Below are positions 7,761-17,100 of a stretch of DNA of 64,000 nt, piece by piece. Made by a program: the position numbers and the translations under genes. This DNA comes from Larkinella rosea. Its GTDB lineage: Bacteria > Bacteroidota > Bacteroidia > Cytophagales > Spirosomataceae. The notes under the pieces were generated by a model. The model ran no database searches and was not told the DNA's origin. It saw nothing but the letters and a program-made list of their open reading frames with translations. The stretch spans positions 745,941 to 809,940 of the forward strand of contig NZ_RQJO01000007.1 of assembly GCF_003858635.1 (NCBI RefSeq), read 5' to 3'. How positions within the stretch are numbered: the stretch's first letter is position 1; each line of letters starts with the position of its first letter.

Positions 7761-9293
7761 ATGATAAGAGATAATGAGGGGGGGGGCTCGTCCCTTGTTG
7801 AAAGCGCACCTCCTGACCCTGAGTACCTTGTTAAATCAATTGCTGAACAGGGTTACTCTCTGGAGACCTCGCTGGCCGATCTCATAGATAATTCCATTAC
7901 GGCGGGAGCAGACTGCGTCGAAATTCTGGTTGATACGGCGACTACTCCTTTTACGCTATTCGTGGCCGACAACGGAGCAGGCATGAGCGACGAACGTCTG
8001 AGCAGGTCCATGCAGTTTCCCAGTTCATCGCCTGAATTCAGCCGGGATGCGTCCGATCTGGGACGCTTTGGGTTAGGAATGAAAACAGCCTCTTTTGCCC
8101 AGACGCGAAAGCTGACTGTGCTTTCAAGGCAGCGTAGTGGTGACGTATATAGTGCAAGGACTTGGGACGTTGAGTATCTGAAGCAGACCCGCAAATGGTT
8201 GATACAGATTAATACGCCGGAGGAAATTCAGAACCTACTGGACCGGTACGAGTCGCTTAGCTCGGGATATTTAAACAGGTTTGATCAGTTCAGACCAGGT
8301 ACTATTGTTGCCTGGCAGGGCCTTTATAAATTTGAAAACCTGCCAAGCAGCCAAGACCGGATTGAGGCACTCAAGCACCAGATCTCAGAGGTTACTACTG
8401 GCTATCTGTCTCTGATTTTCCACCGCTTTCTGGACAGAATTCCGCGTCCGCTTCGAGTCCGTGTAAACAATGTACAGCTCCGCTCATTTAATCCCTTCCC
8501 TTTAACTGAAACCGATCTCCGTCCGCTGGAACCCAGACAAAGGGCATACAATAACGATCTTATTAAGATACAAGGCTTTGTTCTACCTGTTCGTAGTATG
8601 GATGAAAGCAGGGAACAGAAGAATATCTGGACCCCTCCCGGCCGTAGTCTGATGGATATGGAAGGGCTTTACATCTATCGTTCAGACAGGCTCATTCATT
8701 TTGGTGGATGGAATGGCATTATTCGCAAGTCCCCAAGGCTTCAACTGGCAAGGCTTAGAGTGGAAGTGGGAAACAAAGTAGACGACCTGCTTCACCTGAA
8801 CGTTGCCAAATCGCAGATTACAGTTCCTTTCGACTTAAAAAGAGCATTTTTCAACTATATCTCTATTCTAAGATCAGAAGCTGAAAAGGAATACCACAAT
8901 CGCGGTATTCGGAAAATTTCATCCAGCCCGGCAGATCAGCATCCTCAGCTCTTTGAGCGTATCATCTCAAATAAGGGTGCACTTCTGGAGATCAACAAGG
9001 ACTTTCCCTTAGTTCGTCTGATAAGAGAAAAACTGGACCAGCCCACAGCCAGCACCTTTAAGCTCCTGCTACGCATGATTAATACATCAGTCAACAGCTT
9101 CAGACATATGCAGGATGAGAACGACAGACTAATACAACGGGATCAGCAGGATACTGTTGATACTCTGGAGGAAACCGTCCGGGAGCTGCTGGCGAGCGGC
9201 TACAGCAAACTGGCAATCAAAACCTCAGTCATTCCGGCACTGGGTGTACGACAGGACAACATACCAAGTAATATTATTAAGCTTCTTGAATAA
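7761..9293 (+). CDS. MutL/MORC-like GHKL ATPase of a restriction system
   Basis: This 510-residue protein has an N-terminal GHKL ATPase domain. The N box is ADLIDNSITAGA (Asn44 for Mg), the G1 box is DNGAGM (70-75) and the G2 box is GRFGLGMKT (101-109). The following 250 residues resemble the transducer part of MutL/MORC-type ATPases, and the C-terminal tail is helical. MutL-like homologues of this kind are known from comparative genomics in restriction clusters with C5 methylases, Z1 ATPases and AIPR proteins, where they are thought to act as ATP-driven clamps. The gene ends 4 bp before the Z1 gene. Codons 6-9 contain a run of nine G, so slippage would truncate the protein at once. Confidence 0.85.
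   Translation: MIRDNEGGGSSLVESAPPDPEYLVKSIAEQGYSLETSLADLIDNSITAGADCVEILVDTATTPFTLFVADNGAGMSDERLSRSMQFPSSSPEFSRDASDLGRFGLGMKTASFAQTRKLTVLSRQRSGDVYSARTWDVEYLKQTRKWLIQINTPEEIQNLLDRYESLSSGYLNRFDQFRPGTIVAWQGLYKFENLPSSQDRIEALKHQISEVTTGYLSLIFHRFLDRIPRPLRVRVNNVQLRSFNPFPLTETDLRPLEPRQRAYNNDLIKIQGFVLPVRSMDESREQKNIWTPPGRSLMDMEGLYIYRSDRLIHFGGWNGIIRKSPRLQLARLRVEVGNKVDDLLHLNVAKSQITVPFDLKRAFFNYISILRSEAEKEYHNRGIRKISSSPADQHPQLFERIISNKGALLEINKDFPLVRLIREKLDQPTASTFKLLLRMINTSVNSFRHMQDENDRLIQRDQQDTVDTLEETVRELLASGYSKLAIKTSVIPALGVRQDNIPSNIIKLLE
7778..7786 (+). repeat. Homopolymer of nine G at the start of the ATPase gene
   Basis: Nine consecutive G span codons 6-9 (Glu-Gly-Gly-Gly) of the GHKL ATPase gene. Gain or loss of one G would shift the frame within ten codons of the start. 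Tracts of this length are typical contingency loci in some bacteria. Confidence 0.7.
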
Positions 9294-9297
9294 CAAT

Positions 9298-12288
9298 ATG
9301 AACCACATTGAAGTCTTAAAATTCTTTATTGAAGATACTCTTTCAACATACAGCTCTGTGAATCACGGTGTATTTGATGAAATAAGACCCCAGATTTTAA
9401 AACAGATCCAGCTACTACCCGGATTTAAGAACCTGACCGAAAAGGAGCGGGAACACTATTATAACGTAGCTGTCAGAGAGTACCAGTCTGTAAATCCAAT
9501 TGAAATCAATCCTTCACTTTCCTTAACGAAGAAAGGCTTCCGCACATGGCTTACAGATCAAAGGAAGAAGGAAATGCCTGCTGATTATATCAGTCGGTAC
9601 CTGACTTACCTTTCCGGAAAGGGGAGATCCCAGAAAGTAATCGATGAAATTAGCTCTTCCAGTGAGAAAATTCTGAGTAAACTTGGGGACCCCCGATCCC
9701 TTCAGCGTTTTTATGTGAAAGGTCTTGTAGTTGGTAGTGTACAGTCCGGTAAAACCGGCAACTTCAATGCGGTCATAAACCGGGCTATAGATGCAGGCTA
9801 TAGCCTGATTATCGTTCTTTCCGGCACCATGGAGGATCTCCGGAGCCAGACCCAGCTGCGTATCGAGGAGGATGTCATCGGTGAAGGAACGCTCGACATA
9901 AAAAAAGACACCAAAGGTGACAAGGGCGTTGGTACTAGGAGGAAATTTGGTGAGCAGGGGGACAAAGAGCAGCCTGTTCCTCAGGTATTTTCAATTACCT
10001 CCTATCGCTCAGATTTCAGAAAATCAGTTAAGGAAAGCGATTTCTCGCTCAACAACAAAAATATTCTGGTATGCAAAAAAAATACCGGCGTTCTCAAAAA
10101 TCTGCTGATCTGGCTCAGTGAGTATCTGAATGAAAATAAGGAAAAACACGATATTCCCTTTCTTATTGTAGACGACGAAGCAGATAATGCATCACTGAAT
10201 AACTTGGGTAAAAAAGGGGTTGAATATGCCAGTAAGATCAACGGCCATATCAGGGCACTGCTCGATTTATTTACCAGAAAAACCTACTTGGGCTACACGG
10301 CCACCCCGTTTGCCAATGTACTGCAGGATCGGAATGGCCCTTCAGCCAACAGGTGGCAGGTCAGCTACCGCCTGAACGGTCAACAGGCTGAAAAGACCTT
10401 TTCACAGGTGGACAATATCTTTCCCGACGATTTTATTGAGTTGCTGAGCCCACCCAGTAATTATGTAGGTGCCAAGCAGATCTTTGAAACGGTACTCGAT
10501 GATTCCCTCAAATTACCGCTGGTTGAAATAGTCAGAGATTCGGAAGCAGCATTTCCTGCCCGGATTTCCATTGGAGACAATAAATACAGAGCTGCTACGA
10601 GGGACGATGTATATCCACAGTCTCTGCCTCAGTCTCTAAAGGAAGCAACTCAGTGTTTTATTCTGAGCATCGCTCTCCGTTTAAGCCGGCTGGCTGAGAT
10701 GCGTGATTCCAGCTTGGCTAATCCCCATCACACCATGCTGGTTCATATTTCCCGGTTCATTCCTTGGCAAAACCGCACCAAAGAACAACTGCAGCTTTAT
10801 CTGCTGGAACTGAAAAAAGATATTGAAAATGACCTCCCTAACGATCAGAATCGGATCTACGGAGCAATGGAGCAGGTCTGGAGCAGGTACTACGCCAACA
10901 TTGTACAGAATGTGCGAAGTTATTTACCCGATGGCTACCAGGATGAGTTTCTGTCTTCCAGGAACTTCGGTGATATAAAAAATCTATTGATTGAAGCGAT
11001 CAGAGATATTGATGTAAAAGCGGTCAACAGTGAAACAGGTGACCGGCTGGAATACAGCCGGGATGCTTCGGGCAATGGAAAGAAATTTATCGCTGTAGGG
11101 GGAAACCGCCTTTCCAGAGGCTTCACCCTTGAAGGACTGACTATTAATTATTTTATCCGAAACACTAATTACTCAGACACCCTCCTGCAGATGGGCCGAT
11201 GGTTTGGCTATCGGCCGGGATATGTTGACTGCTGTAAACTATTCACTACCACGGACGCTGTAGATAAATTTGATTCTACTACCCGGACCATTGAGGAACT
11301 GGAAGTGGAATTCATTAAAATGAACCGACTCAGCCGGACACCCGCTGATTTTGTCCTCCGGGTTCGAAAACACCCTGGGACACTGAAGATTACAAGGCCC
11401 AGCATTTTGAAAAATGTGGCTACAGTGAAATGGTCTTATCAGGATCAGCTGGTGCAGTCTACCCGTTTCCAAGTCAATAATGCCGATCTGATTCAGGATG
11501 CCTGGAATGCTTTTCGAAGCTTCATCGGAGAATACGCTAGCGTGATAGAATACAGTAGTGAAAATGGATTTTTCCTTATCAATCTACAGGCTTATGATCT
11601 GCTCCGGTTCCTGCAGCTTCCCAATACCTTTATTGACTTTGAAATACGCGCTATAGGCCGATTTATAGAACTATGTTTAGAAGGCAATAAATTAAAAAAC
11701 TGGACTATTGCTATTAAGGCAACGGGGGACGGAGGGGTGCTAAGAGCCAGCGAGACAGGCCTGACTGCCGATCTGAAAATGTCTATGCGGGCAGGTCCAA
11801 AGAAGGACAGTGGTAAATTCAGATCGCTTTTTGTAACTGACGGACGGTTCTCAGCATCTGGCCGATCGGCAAATATTGTTGCATCCGGTAGTGATTTTGC
11901 CCTTTTACTCTCTGAATCTGAGAAAATAAAGGCGGAAAAAGCATTTTACGACGAAAAAGACAAAGATGAGAAGAATAATAGAACGGGTAAAAAAGCCAAC
12001 ATTCCGGAGCGGGTATATCGAGAAGAGATGACTGACGATCATGGTCTGCTCGTGGTCTACTTAATGGATTTGAAGTATATATTTCTCCAGAACATCGGTG
12101 ATGAAGAAATGAAGGAGATGATAGATAAAAATGGAATCGATACATCCATTCCACTAATCGGCTATGCAATCGGGTTCCCACCTATAAGTCCTGATCCGGG
12201 TGGGGAATATGTTCATGGGGACTATGGAATAGACGAGGAGGAGGCTGCCGAAGAATGGGATGAGCAACTTGAGGCCACTGAAGACTAG
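9298..12288 (+). CDS. Z1-domain superfamily 2 ATPase
   Basis: The start is set at ATG 9,298, 4 bp after the ATPase gene stop; an open frame reaches back to 9,157 but would overlap that gene. The 996-residue product has Walker A GSVQSGKT (146-153, Lys152), Walker B DDEAD (292-296), a motif III-like YTATPF (about 333-338), and the Z1 region at about 600-670 (GGNRLSRGFTLEGLT, then LLQMGRWFGYRPGY). These are the marks of the Z1 helicase-like ATPases found with MutL-type ATPases in predicted restriction systems. It probably translocates on or remodels DNA as the motor of the complex. The tail is Glu/Asp-rich, ending in an acidic stretch that overlaps the next gene. Confidence 0.9.
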   Translation: MNHIEVLKFFIEDTLSTYSSVNHGVFDEIRPQILKQIQLLPGFKNLTEKEREHYYNVAVREYQSVNPIEINPSLSLTKKGFRTWLTDQRKKEMPADYISRYLTYLSGKGRSQKVIDEISSSSEKILSKLGDPRSLQRFYVKGLVVGSVQSGKTGNFNAVINRAIDAGYSLIIVLSGTMEDLRSQTQLRIEEDVIGEGTLDIKKDTKGDKGVGTRRKFGEQGDKEQPVPQVFSITSYRSDFRKSVKESDFSLNNKNILVCKKNTGVLKNLLIWLSEYLNENKEKHDIPFLIVDDEADNASLNNLGKKGVEYASKINGHIRALLDLFTRKTYLGYTATPFANVLQDRNGPSANRWQVSYRLNGQQAEKTFSQVDNIFPDDFIELLSPPSNYVGAKQIFETVLDDSLKLPLVEIVRDSEAAFPARISIGDNKYRAATRDDVYPQSLPQSLKEATQCFILSIALRLSRLAEMRDSSLANPHHTMLVHISRFIPWQNRTKEQLQLYLLELKKDIENDLPNDQNRIYGAMEQVWSRYYANIVQNVRSYLPDGYQDEFLSSRNFGDIKNLLIEAIRDIDVKAVNSETGDRLEYSRDASGNGKKFIAVGGNRLSRGFTLEGLTINYFIRNTNYSDTLLQMGRWFGYRPGYVDCCKLFTTTDAVDKFDSTTRTIEELEVEFIKMNRLSRTPADFVLRVRKHPGTLKITRPSILKNVATVKWSYQDQLVQSTRFQVNNADLIQDAWNAFRSFIGEYASVIEYSSENGFFLINLQAYDLLRFLQLPNTFIDFEIRAIGRFIELCLEGNKLKNWTIAIKATGDGGVLRASETGLTADLKMSMRAGPKKDSGKFRSLFVTDGRFSASGRSANIVASGSDFALLLSESEKIKAEKAFYDEKDKDEKNNRTGKKANIPERVYREEMTDDHGLLVVYLMDLKYIFLQNIGDEEMKEMIDKNGIDTSIPLIGYAIGFPPISPDPGGEYVHGDYGIDEEEAAEEWDEQLEATED

Positions 12289-13261
12289 TAAACCAATGGA
12301 TGCAGCTATGCTTGCCCAAAAGTGGGATATGCTCAGGGCAATTAACAGAGATTTCCTGAATACCCTTCGTATTGACGCGGACATTGTGCCTGATCTTTAT
12401 GTCGGTATATCGGCCGAAGGTAAACGTTGTCTTGTCCTGAAGTTACCCGATAATTATACTCCTGATTTTCGATCAGTAGTCAAGCAGAACCTTTCACTGG
12501 AGCTTTATAAAGAGACTGGCTGGGTTATACTTGCGCTACTTGATGATTCCTACGCCGACCTGTTCGACGACCTGATCGTTTCAGTATGCAGCAAGATAGG
12601 TCAGATTCCTTCTACAGCCGATTCGGTTGCTGAATTGCTGAAAGTTTTTTATAAGTGGAGCAATTTTTTTCACGACCCTCAAACGGAGGATCTGTCGGAA
12701 GAAACTGTCAGGGGACTGCTTGGGGAACTTCTGGTACTTAAGCAGTTCCTTACAGTCGCTGATTTTAGTCAGGTCAATGATATACTCCACTCCTGGAGAG
12801 GACCGTACGGAAGCAGGCATGATTTCACAGGCGAACGCAGGGGCTACGAAGTAAAGACTCCAACCAGCAACTCGGAAACCGTTAAAATTTCGAGTGAATT
12901 TCAGTTGCAGCCTGAACCGGAAAAAGAGCTTGAGCTGGTTGTGGTTACAGTAGTTCCGGACCAGCAGTCAGGAATCAGTATCCAGGAAGCCGGTGTGAGC
13001 ATACAGAAATTAGTTCGGGCCAGATCCGGCGATTGTTCCATTTTTTTTGACGCGCTTTCTGCAAAAGGCCTCACCCTGCATAGCCTTCAGCGCTACGATA
13101 TGTTTCGCTACGTCCCCGTTCGGATCGTCTTTTACGCATGCACAGCTGAGAATTTCCCCAGCCTTATAACCAGTAGGCTGCCAGCTTCAATTACTGCAGT
13201 AAGTTACCGGATCAGCATTGATTCTCTTACCCCTTTTATTAACCGCGAGGAAAATTTTTAA
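12260..13261 (+). CDS. PD-(D/E)XK nuclease-like protein of the Z1 cluster
   Basis: This 333-residue protein starts at ATG 12,260, overlapping the Z1 gene by 29 bp; an internal ATG at 12,296 is the alternative. In the middle it carries a conserved GLLGELLVL helix, then HDFTG with Asp188, and GYEVKTP with Glu197 and Lys199. The D-x(n)-E-x-K pattern is that of a restriction-type nuclease core. It matches the uncharacterised family usually annotated as PD-(D/E)XK motif protein (DUF4420). It is the best candidate for the DNA-cutting subunit. Its stop overlaps the next start as TAATG, which points to coupled translation and a shared complex. Confidence 0.82.
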   Translation: MSNLRPLKTSKPMDAAMLAQKWDMLRAINRDFLNTLRIDADIVPDLYVGISAEGKRCLVLKLPDNYTPDFRSVVKQNLSLELYKETGWVILALLDDSYADLFDDLIVSVCSKIGQIPSTADSVAELLKVFYKWSNFFHDPQTEDLSEETVRGLLGELLVLKQFLTVADFSQVNDILHSWRGPYGSRHDFTGERRGYEVKTPTSNSETVKISSEFQLQPEPEKELELVVVTVVPDQQSGISIQEAGVSIQKLVRARSGDCSIFFDALSAKGLTLHSLQRYDMFRYVPVRIVFYACTAENFPSLITSRLPASITAVSYRISIDSLTPFINREENF

Positions 13262-15663
13262 TGGATATACAGGAATACATCAACTACCGGGACGACCTGT
13301 TGGATGAAACCCGTGATGAAGAAGGATTTATCAGCGAGTCCAGTTTAATAAACGCCGTACTTCCTGCGATGAGTGACGCTAAACTCATCGATTCGGATGA
13401 TTACTCAGACGCTTTTTTCTGCAATTATCCAGAGAATATCAAAATCAACGGCTATAAATTCAATGAGTCGGAAGAACGTCTGCAGTTATTTATTGTGAAC
13501 GAAAGCTCACTGTTTCCGAATGCTACTCCGGAAGATTTGTTGATTTCGCAAAAGGCCCATTATGATGCTTTATTTGCCAAAGCGATAAAATTTATCAGGA
13601 AATCAACTCGCAGACATCTGATTGATGATGTCCAGGAAGCCCATCCAGCAAAGAGCCTAATCAACTTTCTGTCATCGGTTAAAGGAATAGAACAGATTGA
13701 CGTCATCGAAATCTTTTTAATTTCAGCTACAGCCACAGTAGAAATAAGGGGAGCTTCACCTCAGCCAAAACAGATTGATTTTGAAGAAGAACTGTTAAAG
13801 GTTCTTATCACTAAGGCAGATAGAACCTCGGTTGAAAAAAAAATCAGTATTTATAAGCGGCTGATCGACCTGAATTTCCTTTTCAACGTACTTATATCAC
13901 AGGGTAATCGGGAAATTCTTGAGGTAGATTTCGTTAGCCTGTTTGGCGAAGGCATTCAGGCCATCCGCGCTGCTGATGAGCAGCACTTTGAATCCTACCT
14001 TTGCGTGCTTCCCGCCCCGATGCTGGCCGATCTCTACAAACGGTATAGTACCCGAATGCTTGAAAAGAACGTACGGTCTTTTTTACAATTTAAGGGAGTT
14101 AATCAGGGTATCAGGGACACCATTCGAAAGACACCCGAGTATTTTATAGCCTACAATAATGGCCTTACTGTAACCGCAGTAGGCGCAATCACCGAACAAA
14201 AGGGGGAACTAACTCAAATTTCTTCGTTAAAGGATTTTCAGATTGTAAATGGTGGACAGACTACTGCCAGCATTTATTTTTCTCAGAAAGATGGCCTTGA
14301 TATCAGTAAGATTAAGATCATGGCTAAAGTAAATATTGCCAAGAATGCCGGCGAGGAAGACCTCAATGAACTAATCAGCAACATCAGTAAGTTTTCCAAT
14401 GCTCAGTCAAAAGTCAGTAATGCAGATCTGCGCTCTCGTAACGAACAGCTGATACGCATCAAGGTCATGTCGGAAAGTACTCTGACTCCATCAGGAAAAA
14501 AATGGTTTTTTGAACGCTTCAAAGGAGAGTTTGATACGCTCCAGCGGAAAAATCCCCGCTCCAAGGCTAGGCTCAATAGTGAGTTTCCTAAGAAACGTCG
14601 GTTTAGTAAGGAGGGACTCGCTAAATATTATATGTCCTGGGGTGGCCAGCCCTACTTAGTAAAGAAAGGCGGAGACAAGGTTTTTCGAATCTTTATAGAG
14701 GAAATTTCCGGCACAGGGGGAGGTAAAGCGCCTGTAATTGATCGGGATTTTTTTGAAGCTATGATTGCCAGGGTAATTCTCTTCAGGGAATTAGAAGACA
14801 TTTATGGAGATGGTCGTAATGCTATAGGGCAGCTTCGTTCAGCTGTAGTACCTTATACAATTTCAGTATTGCATAATTTTACATCTGAGTCCCGAACTGG
14901 CAATGGCTTTGATCTGCAGAAAATCTGGCAACGAGAAGGTCTTGAAAAAGACATCAGGTCAATGCTTACTGATTTGATGAAACTTATGAATGAGCTTATC
15001 AAAAAGTACGCAGCCAGCGATGATTATGGTGAATTCTCCAAGAGAAAGGAACTCTGGGACTTAATTATTCAGTCAACTGAGCTGAAAGAATTCATTCGGA
15101 GCAATACCTTTCAGGATGCAGTTAAAAAGTATCTGATGACCAAAGAAGATCTTCAGAAGCGACAGCATAGAAAAACAAAATTCAAGCCGGTTGACTTCAG
15201 TAATTTATCTGCCAATATTAGAATCTTTTCCCGTAGGGCAGAATTCTATCGGAAACTTCGTTTGTCGCTCATCGAAAGTCTTTCCGCATCTGAGAGTAAA
15301 AAGTTTGATCATATTATCTACAGCATTGGCAATTTGACAGACATTTCAGATTCTTACTGTTCTTTTGAGCAGGAGATGACAAATAAAATCCGCTCGGAAA
15401 ACCCTGAGGTTTTTGACAGGATTGATGTAGATGAAAATAATGCTTGGCTAAAGGCGTTTGATCTTATTACTACCATTTACAATCAGTGCATAGAAAATGG
15501 GCAGGATCTTATCTCAGCCTTTCAGAGGCAGCGCGAGATCGCTCGGCAGAAAGGGTTGAAATACGACTCTGTCTATGATGAAATCGGTAAAAGTCTCAAA
15601 GAAGGAAAAGCACCTACTATTCGCCACATTCAGAGTGTAGGCAATATATCTTGGAAAAGCTGA
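13261..15663 (+). CDS. AIPR-family protein (abortive infection/phage resistance)
   Basis: This 800-residue protein starts at ATG 13,261 inside the TAATG overlap. The AIPR core lies at about 230-480: YFIAYNNGLTVTA (Asn299, Asn300, Gly301) and FQIVNGGQTTASIYF (about 326-340), the two most conserved family blocks, followed by NAQSKVSNADL. The family includes lactococcal abortive-infection proteins and is common in Z1/MutL restriction clusters. Its biochemical role is unsettled, and a nuclease link has been proposed. The C-terminal 300 residues are helical and charged, with no recognised domain. It is the last gene of the unit. No terminator is seen before the IS remnant that begins 17 bp downstream, which may have replaced it. 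Confidence 0.88.
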   Translation: MDIQEYINYRDDLLDETRDEEGFISESSLINAVLPAMSDAKLIDSDDYSDAFFCNYPENIKINGYKFNESEERLQLFIVNESSLFPNATPEDLLISQKAHYDALFAKAIKFIRKSTRRHLIDDVQEAHPAKSLINFLSSVKGIEQIDVIEIFLISATATVEIRGASPQPKQIDFEEELLKVLITKADRTSVEKKISIYKRLIDLNFLFNVLISQGNREILEVDFVSLFGEGIQAIRAADEQHFESYLCVLPAPMLADLYKRYSTRMLEKNVRSFLQFKGVNQGIRDTIRKTPEYFIAYNNGLTVTAVGAITEQKGELTQISSLKDFQIVNGGQTTASIYFSQKDGLDISKIKIMAKVNIAKNAGEEDLNELISNISKFSNAQSKVSNADLRSRNEQLIRIKVMSESTLTPSGKKWFFERFKGEFDTLQRKNPRSKARLNSEFPKKRRFSKEGLAKYYMSWGGQPYLVKKGGDKVFRIFIEEISGTGGGKAPVIDRDFFEAMIARVILFRELEDIYGDGRNAIGQLRSAVVPYTISVLHNFTSESRTGNGFDLQKIWQREGLEKDIRSMLTDLMKLMNELIKKYAASDDYGEFSKRKELWDLIIQSTELKEFIRSNTFQDAVKKYLMTKEDLQKRQHRKTKFKPVDFSNLSANIRIFSRRAEFYRKLRLSLIESLSASESKKFDHIIYSIGNLTDISDSYCSFEQEMTNKIRSENPEVFDRIDVDENNAWLKAFDLITTIYNQCIENGQDLISAFQRQREIARQKGLKYDSVYDEIGKSLKEGKAPTIRHIQSVGNISWKS

Positions 15664-15748
15664 TTATAAACCCTTCGCGACTGTCTTAACCCCCTGAATG
15701 ACTGGACAAAATTGCAAAAACAGTTTAGTCCTTTAACATTCAGATATC

Positions 15749-16012
15749 ATGAGCAAAATAAGGAGGAGTTTTACTCCCGAAGACCGTTATTCTATCGTCT
15801 AGGAAGCAATCCGTGACGGCCATGCCGAGACTTGTCGCAAGGACAATCTATCCCCTTCGTTACTGCGCAAATGGAGATTGAAATATTTAAGCAAAGGCAA
15901 AGAAGACCTGAAAGATTCCTACACACGCGTCGATCCTCAACTACGTGCACTCGAAGAGGAAAATGAACGCCTGAAGCGAATTGTGGCAAAACAGGCTTTG
16001 GAATTGAGATAA
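15749..16012 (+). pseudogene. IS3-family OrfA with an internal stop
   Basis: An 88-codon frame starts ATG AGC AAA. It encodes an OrfA-type helix-turn-helix (FTPEDRYSIV, then LSPSLLRKWRLKYL) and a leucine-zipper-like end (LRALEEENERLKRIVAKQ). A TAG at 15,800-15,802 (codon 18) interrupts it. The rest of the frame is clean, so this is a single early nonsense mutation in an otherwise recognisable gene. OrfA binds the IS ends, so the copy should be dead. Confidence 0.85.
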
Positions 16013-16019
16013 AAAGTGA

Positions 16020-16881
16020 ACTGTTAAAAAAACGCCTATTCAACCTCGGAGAAACTAGCGCTAATGAAACAGTTCGAATCTCGTGTTAACCGCACTCTAT
16101 TATGCCATTGGCTGAGCCTACCTTGGAGTGTATAATATTATCAGCACCAGTCCGGTACAACTGGAGCACGACCCAGATAGGAACCATGAAATGGATGGAT
16201 CGTGGGTAGACAATCAACTGGTAGTGTGCAGTATTCGGCAATTGCTGGATGTTGAGTTCAATGTCATTGGCTACGAATACATCACTTATGAATTGAAAAA
16301 AGAGTACTTGATCAACAAGAAAAAAGTGCATCGACTCGTAAAGGAACATAATTTACTCTTAGGTAAAGTAATCCGACCGACGGGCAAACGGGAGTTCGTT
16401 AATTTCCGACGAATTGAAGCAACCAAGCCCTTGGAATTTCTGTGATATCAAATACGTCTGGGTACAAGGAAAACGACGAAATTACTATCTGTTGAGTGTC
16501 ATTGATGTTTAAAGCCGCAAAATTCTGGACTGGCTCTTTCAAAGCAGTATTCGTCAAATCGACTTGATCAACCTTTTTCGACTAATAAACCGAAGTCATG
16601 AACTGAAAGGCGTCATTTTGTGCAATAACAATGGTAGTCCATTCATTGCTCATTCAGTACGTAACTTTTTGAAAAGTCCAGAAATCAAGCAGGTATTCAC
16701 CCACGAAGCCACCGCTGAAGAGAACTCTTACATTGGAGCTTTTCACAGCATTCTAGAGCAAGATGTTATTGAACGAAATGAGTTTGCCAACTACTATGAC
16801 GCCAAAAAAATGTTAGGGCGTTATTTTTCACATTACAACCATCATCGGTTGCACCGTTCGATTGGTTTTGTAACATCTTAG
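16020..16881 (+). pseudogene. IS3-family OrfB (DDE transposase), multiply broken
   Basis: Transposase homology can be followed through at least three frames. The first part (EKLALMKQFESRVNRT, CHWLSLPWSV) is in one frame. The part from 16,128 (ELKKEYLINKKKVHRLVKEH) is in another and stops at 16,445. The rve core resumes with DIKYVW and SVIDV, meets a stop near 16,510, and continues to 16,881. The second catalytic Asp is replaced (CNNNGSPF instead of a DNGS-type block), while the Glu block EENSYIGAFHSIL is kept. Frameshifts, stops and a lost catalytic residue make it inactive. Confidence 0.85.
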
Positions 16882-16959
16882 CAATAATGGGAATAAGCAC
16901 AGGTAGTTTACGACACAACCTTTTCAGGAAATCTGTCCAGTTAATAAGGAGCTAAGACA

Positions 16960-17100
16960 GTATAAAATTCTGAAAGATACTATTTGGTAATATTAATTTT
17001 TGAGTGTTTGTGCAATTTTGAAATAGCGTTAACTACAATAGTCTTACAGCAAATTTGATCAGTAAGAGTAATTCTATATAATTGGGTCGAAATTTAATTA
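16960..17100 (-). pseudogene. Tyrosine recombinase remnant, C-terminal part (copy B)
   Basis: Read on the minus strand, the segment matches the intact recombinase at 20,970-22,214: NAISKLHKHSKINITK (intact: YAISKLLRHSKINITE), then a TAG, then YLSE before the frame runs into the IS3 end. Upstream codons still align weakly with the RHTFADLG block (RITLTDQI). It is more decayed than copy A and carries an in-frame stop next to the catalytic Tyr. The last codons are lost at the IS3 right end (16,960), so the IS may have inserted into this remnant. Confidence 0.75.

Larger units (their letters stand above)
15681..16960 (+). mobile_element. Degenerate IS3-family element
   Basis: The element is about 1,280 bp with imperfect inverted ends: CTGTCTTA at 15,681 and TAAGACAG ending at 16,960, with a second shared block ACTGGACA / TGTCCAGT inside. 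No target duplication is visible. Both transposase genes are broken. It inserted directly behind the AIPR gene. Confidence 0.8.

Noticed and set aside
9157..9297. Longer Z1 protein starting at 9,157.
   Set aside because: This would overlap the ATPase gene by 137 bp with residues unlike any Z1 N-terminus; ATG 9,298 sits 4 bp after the upstream stop.
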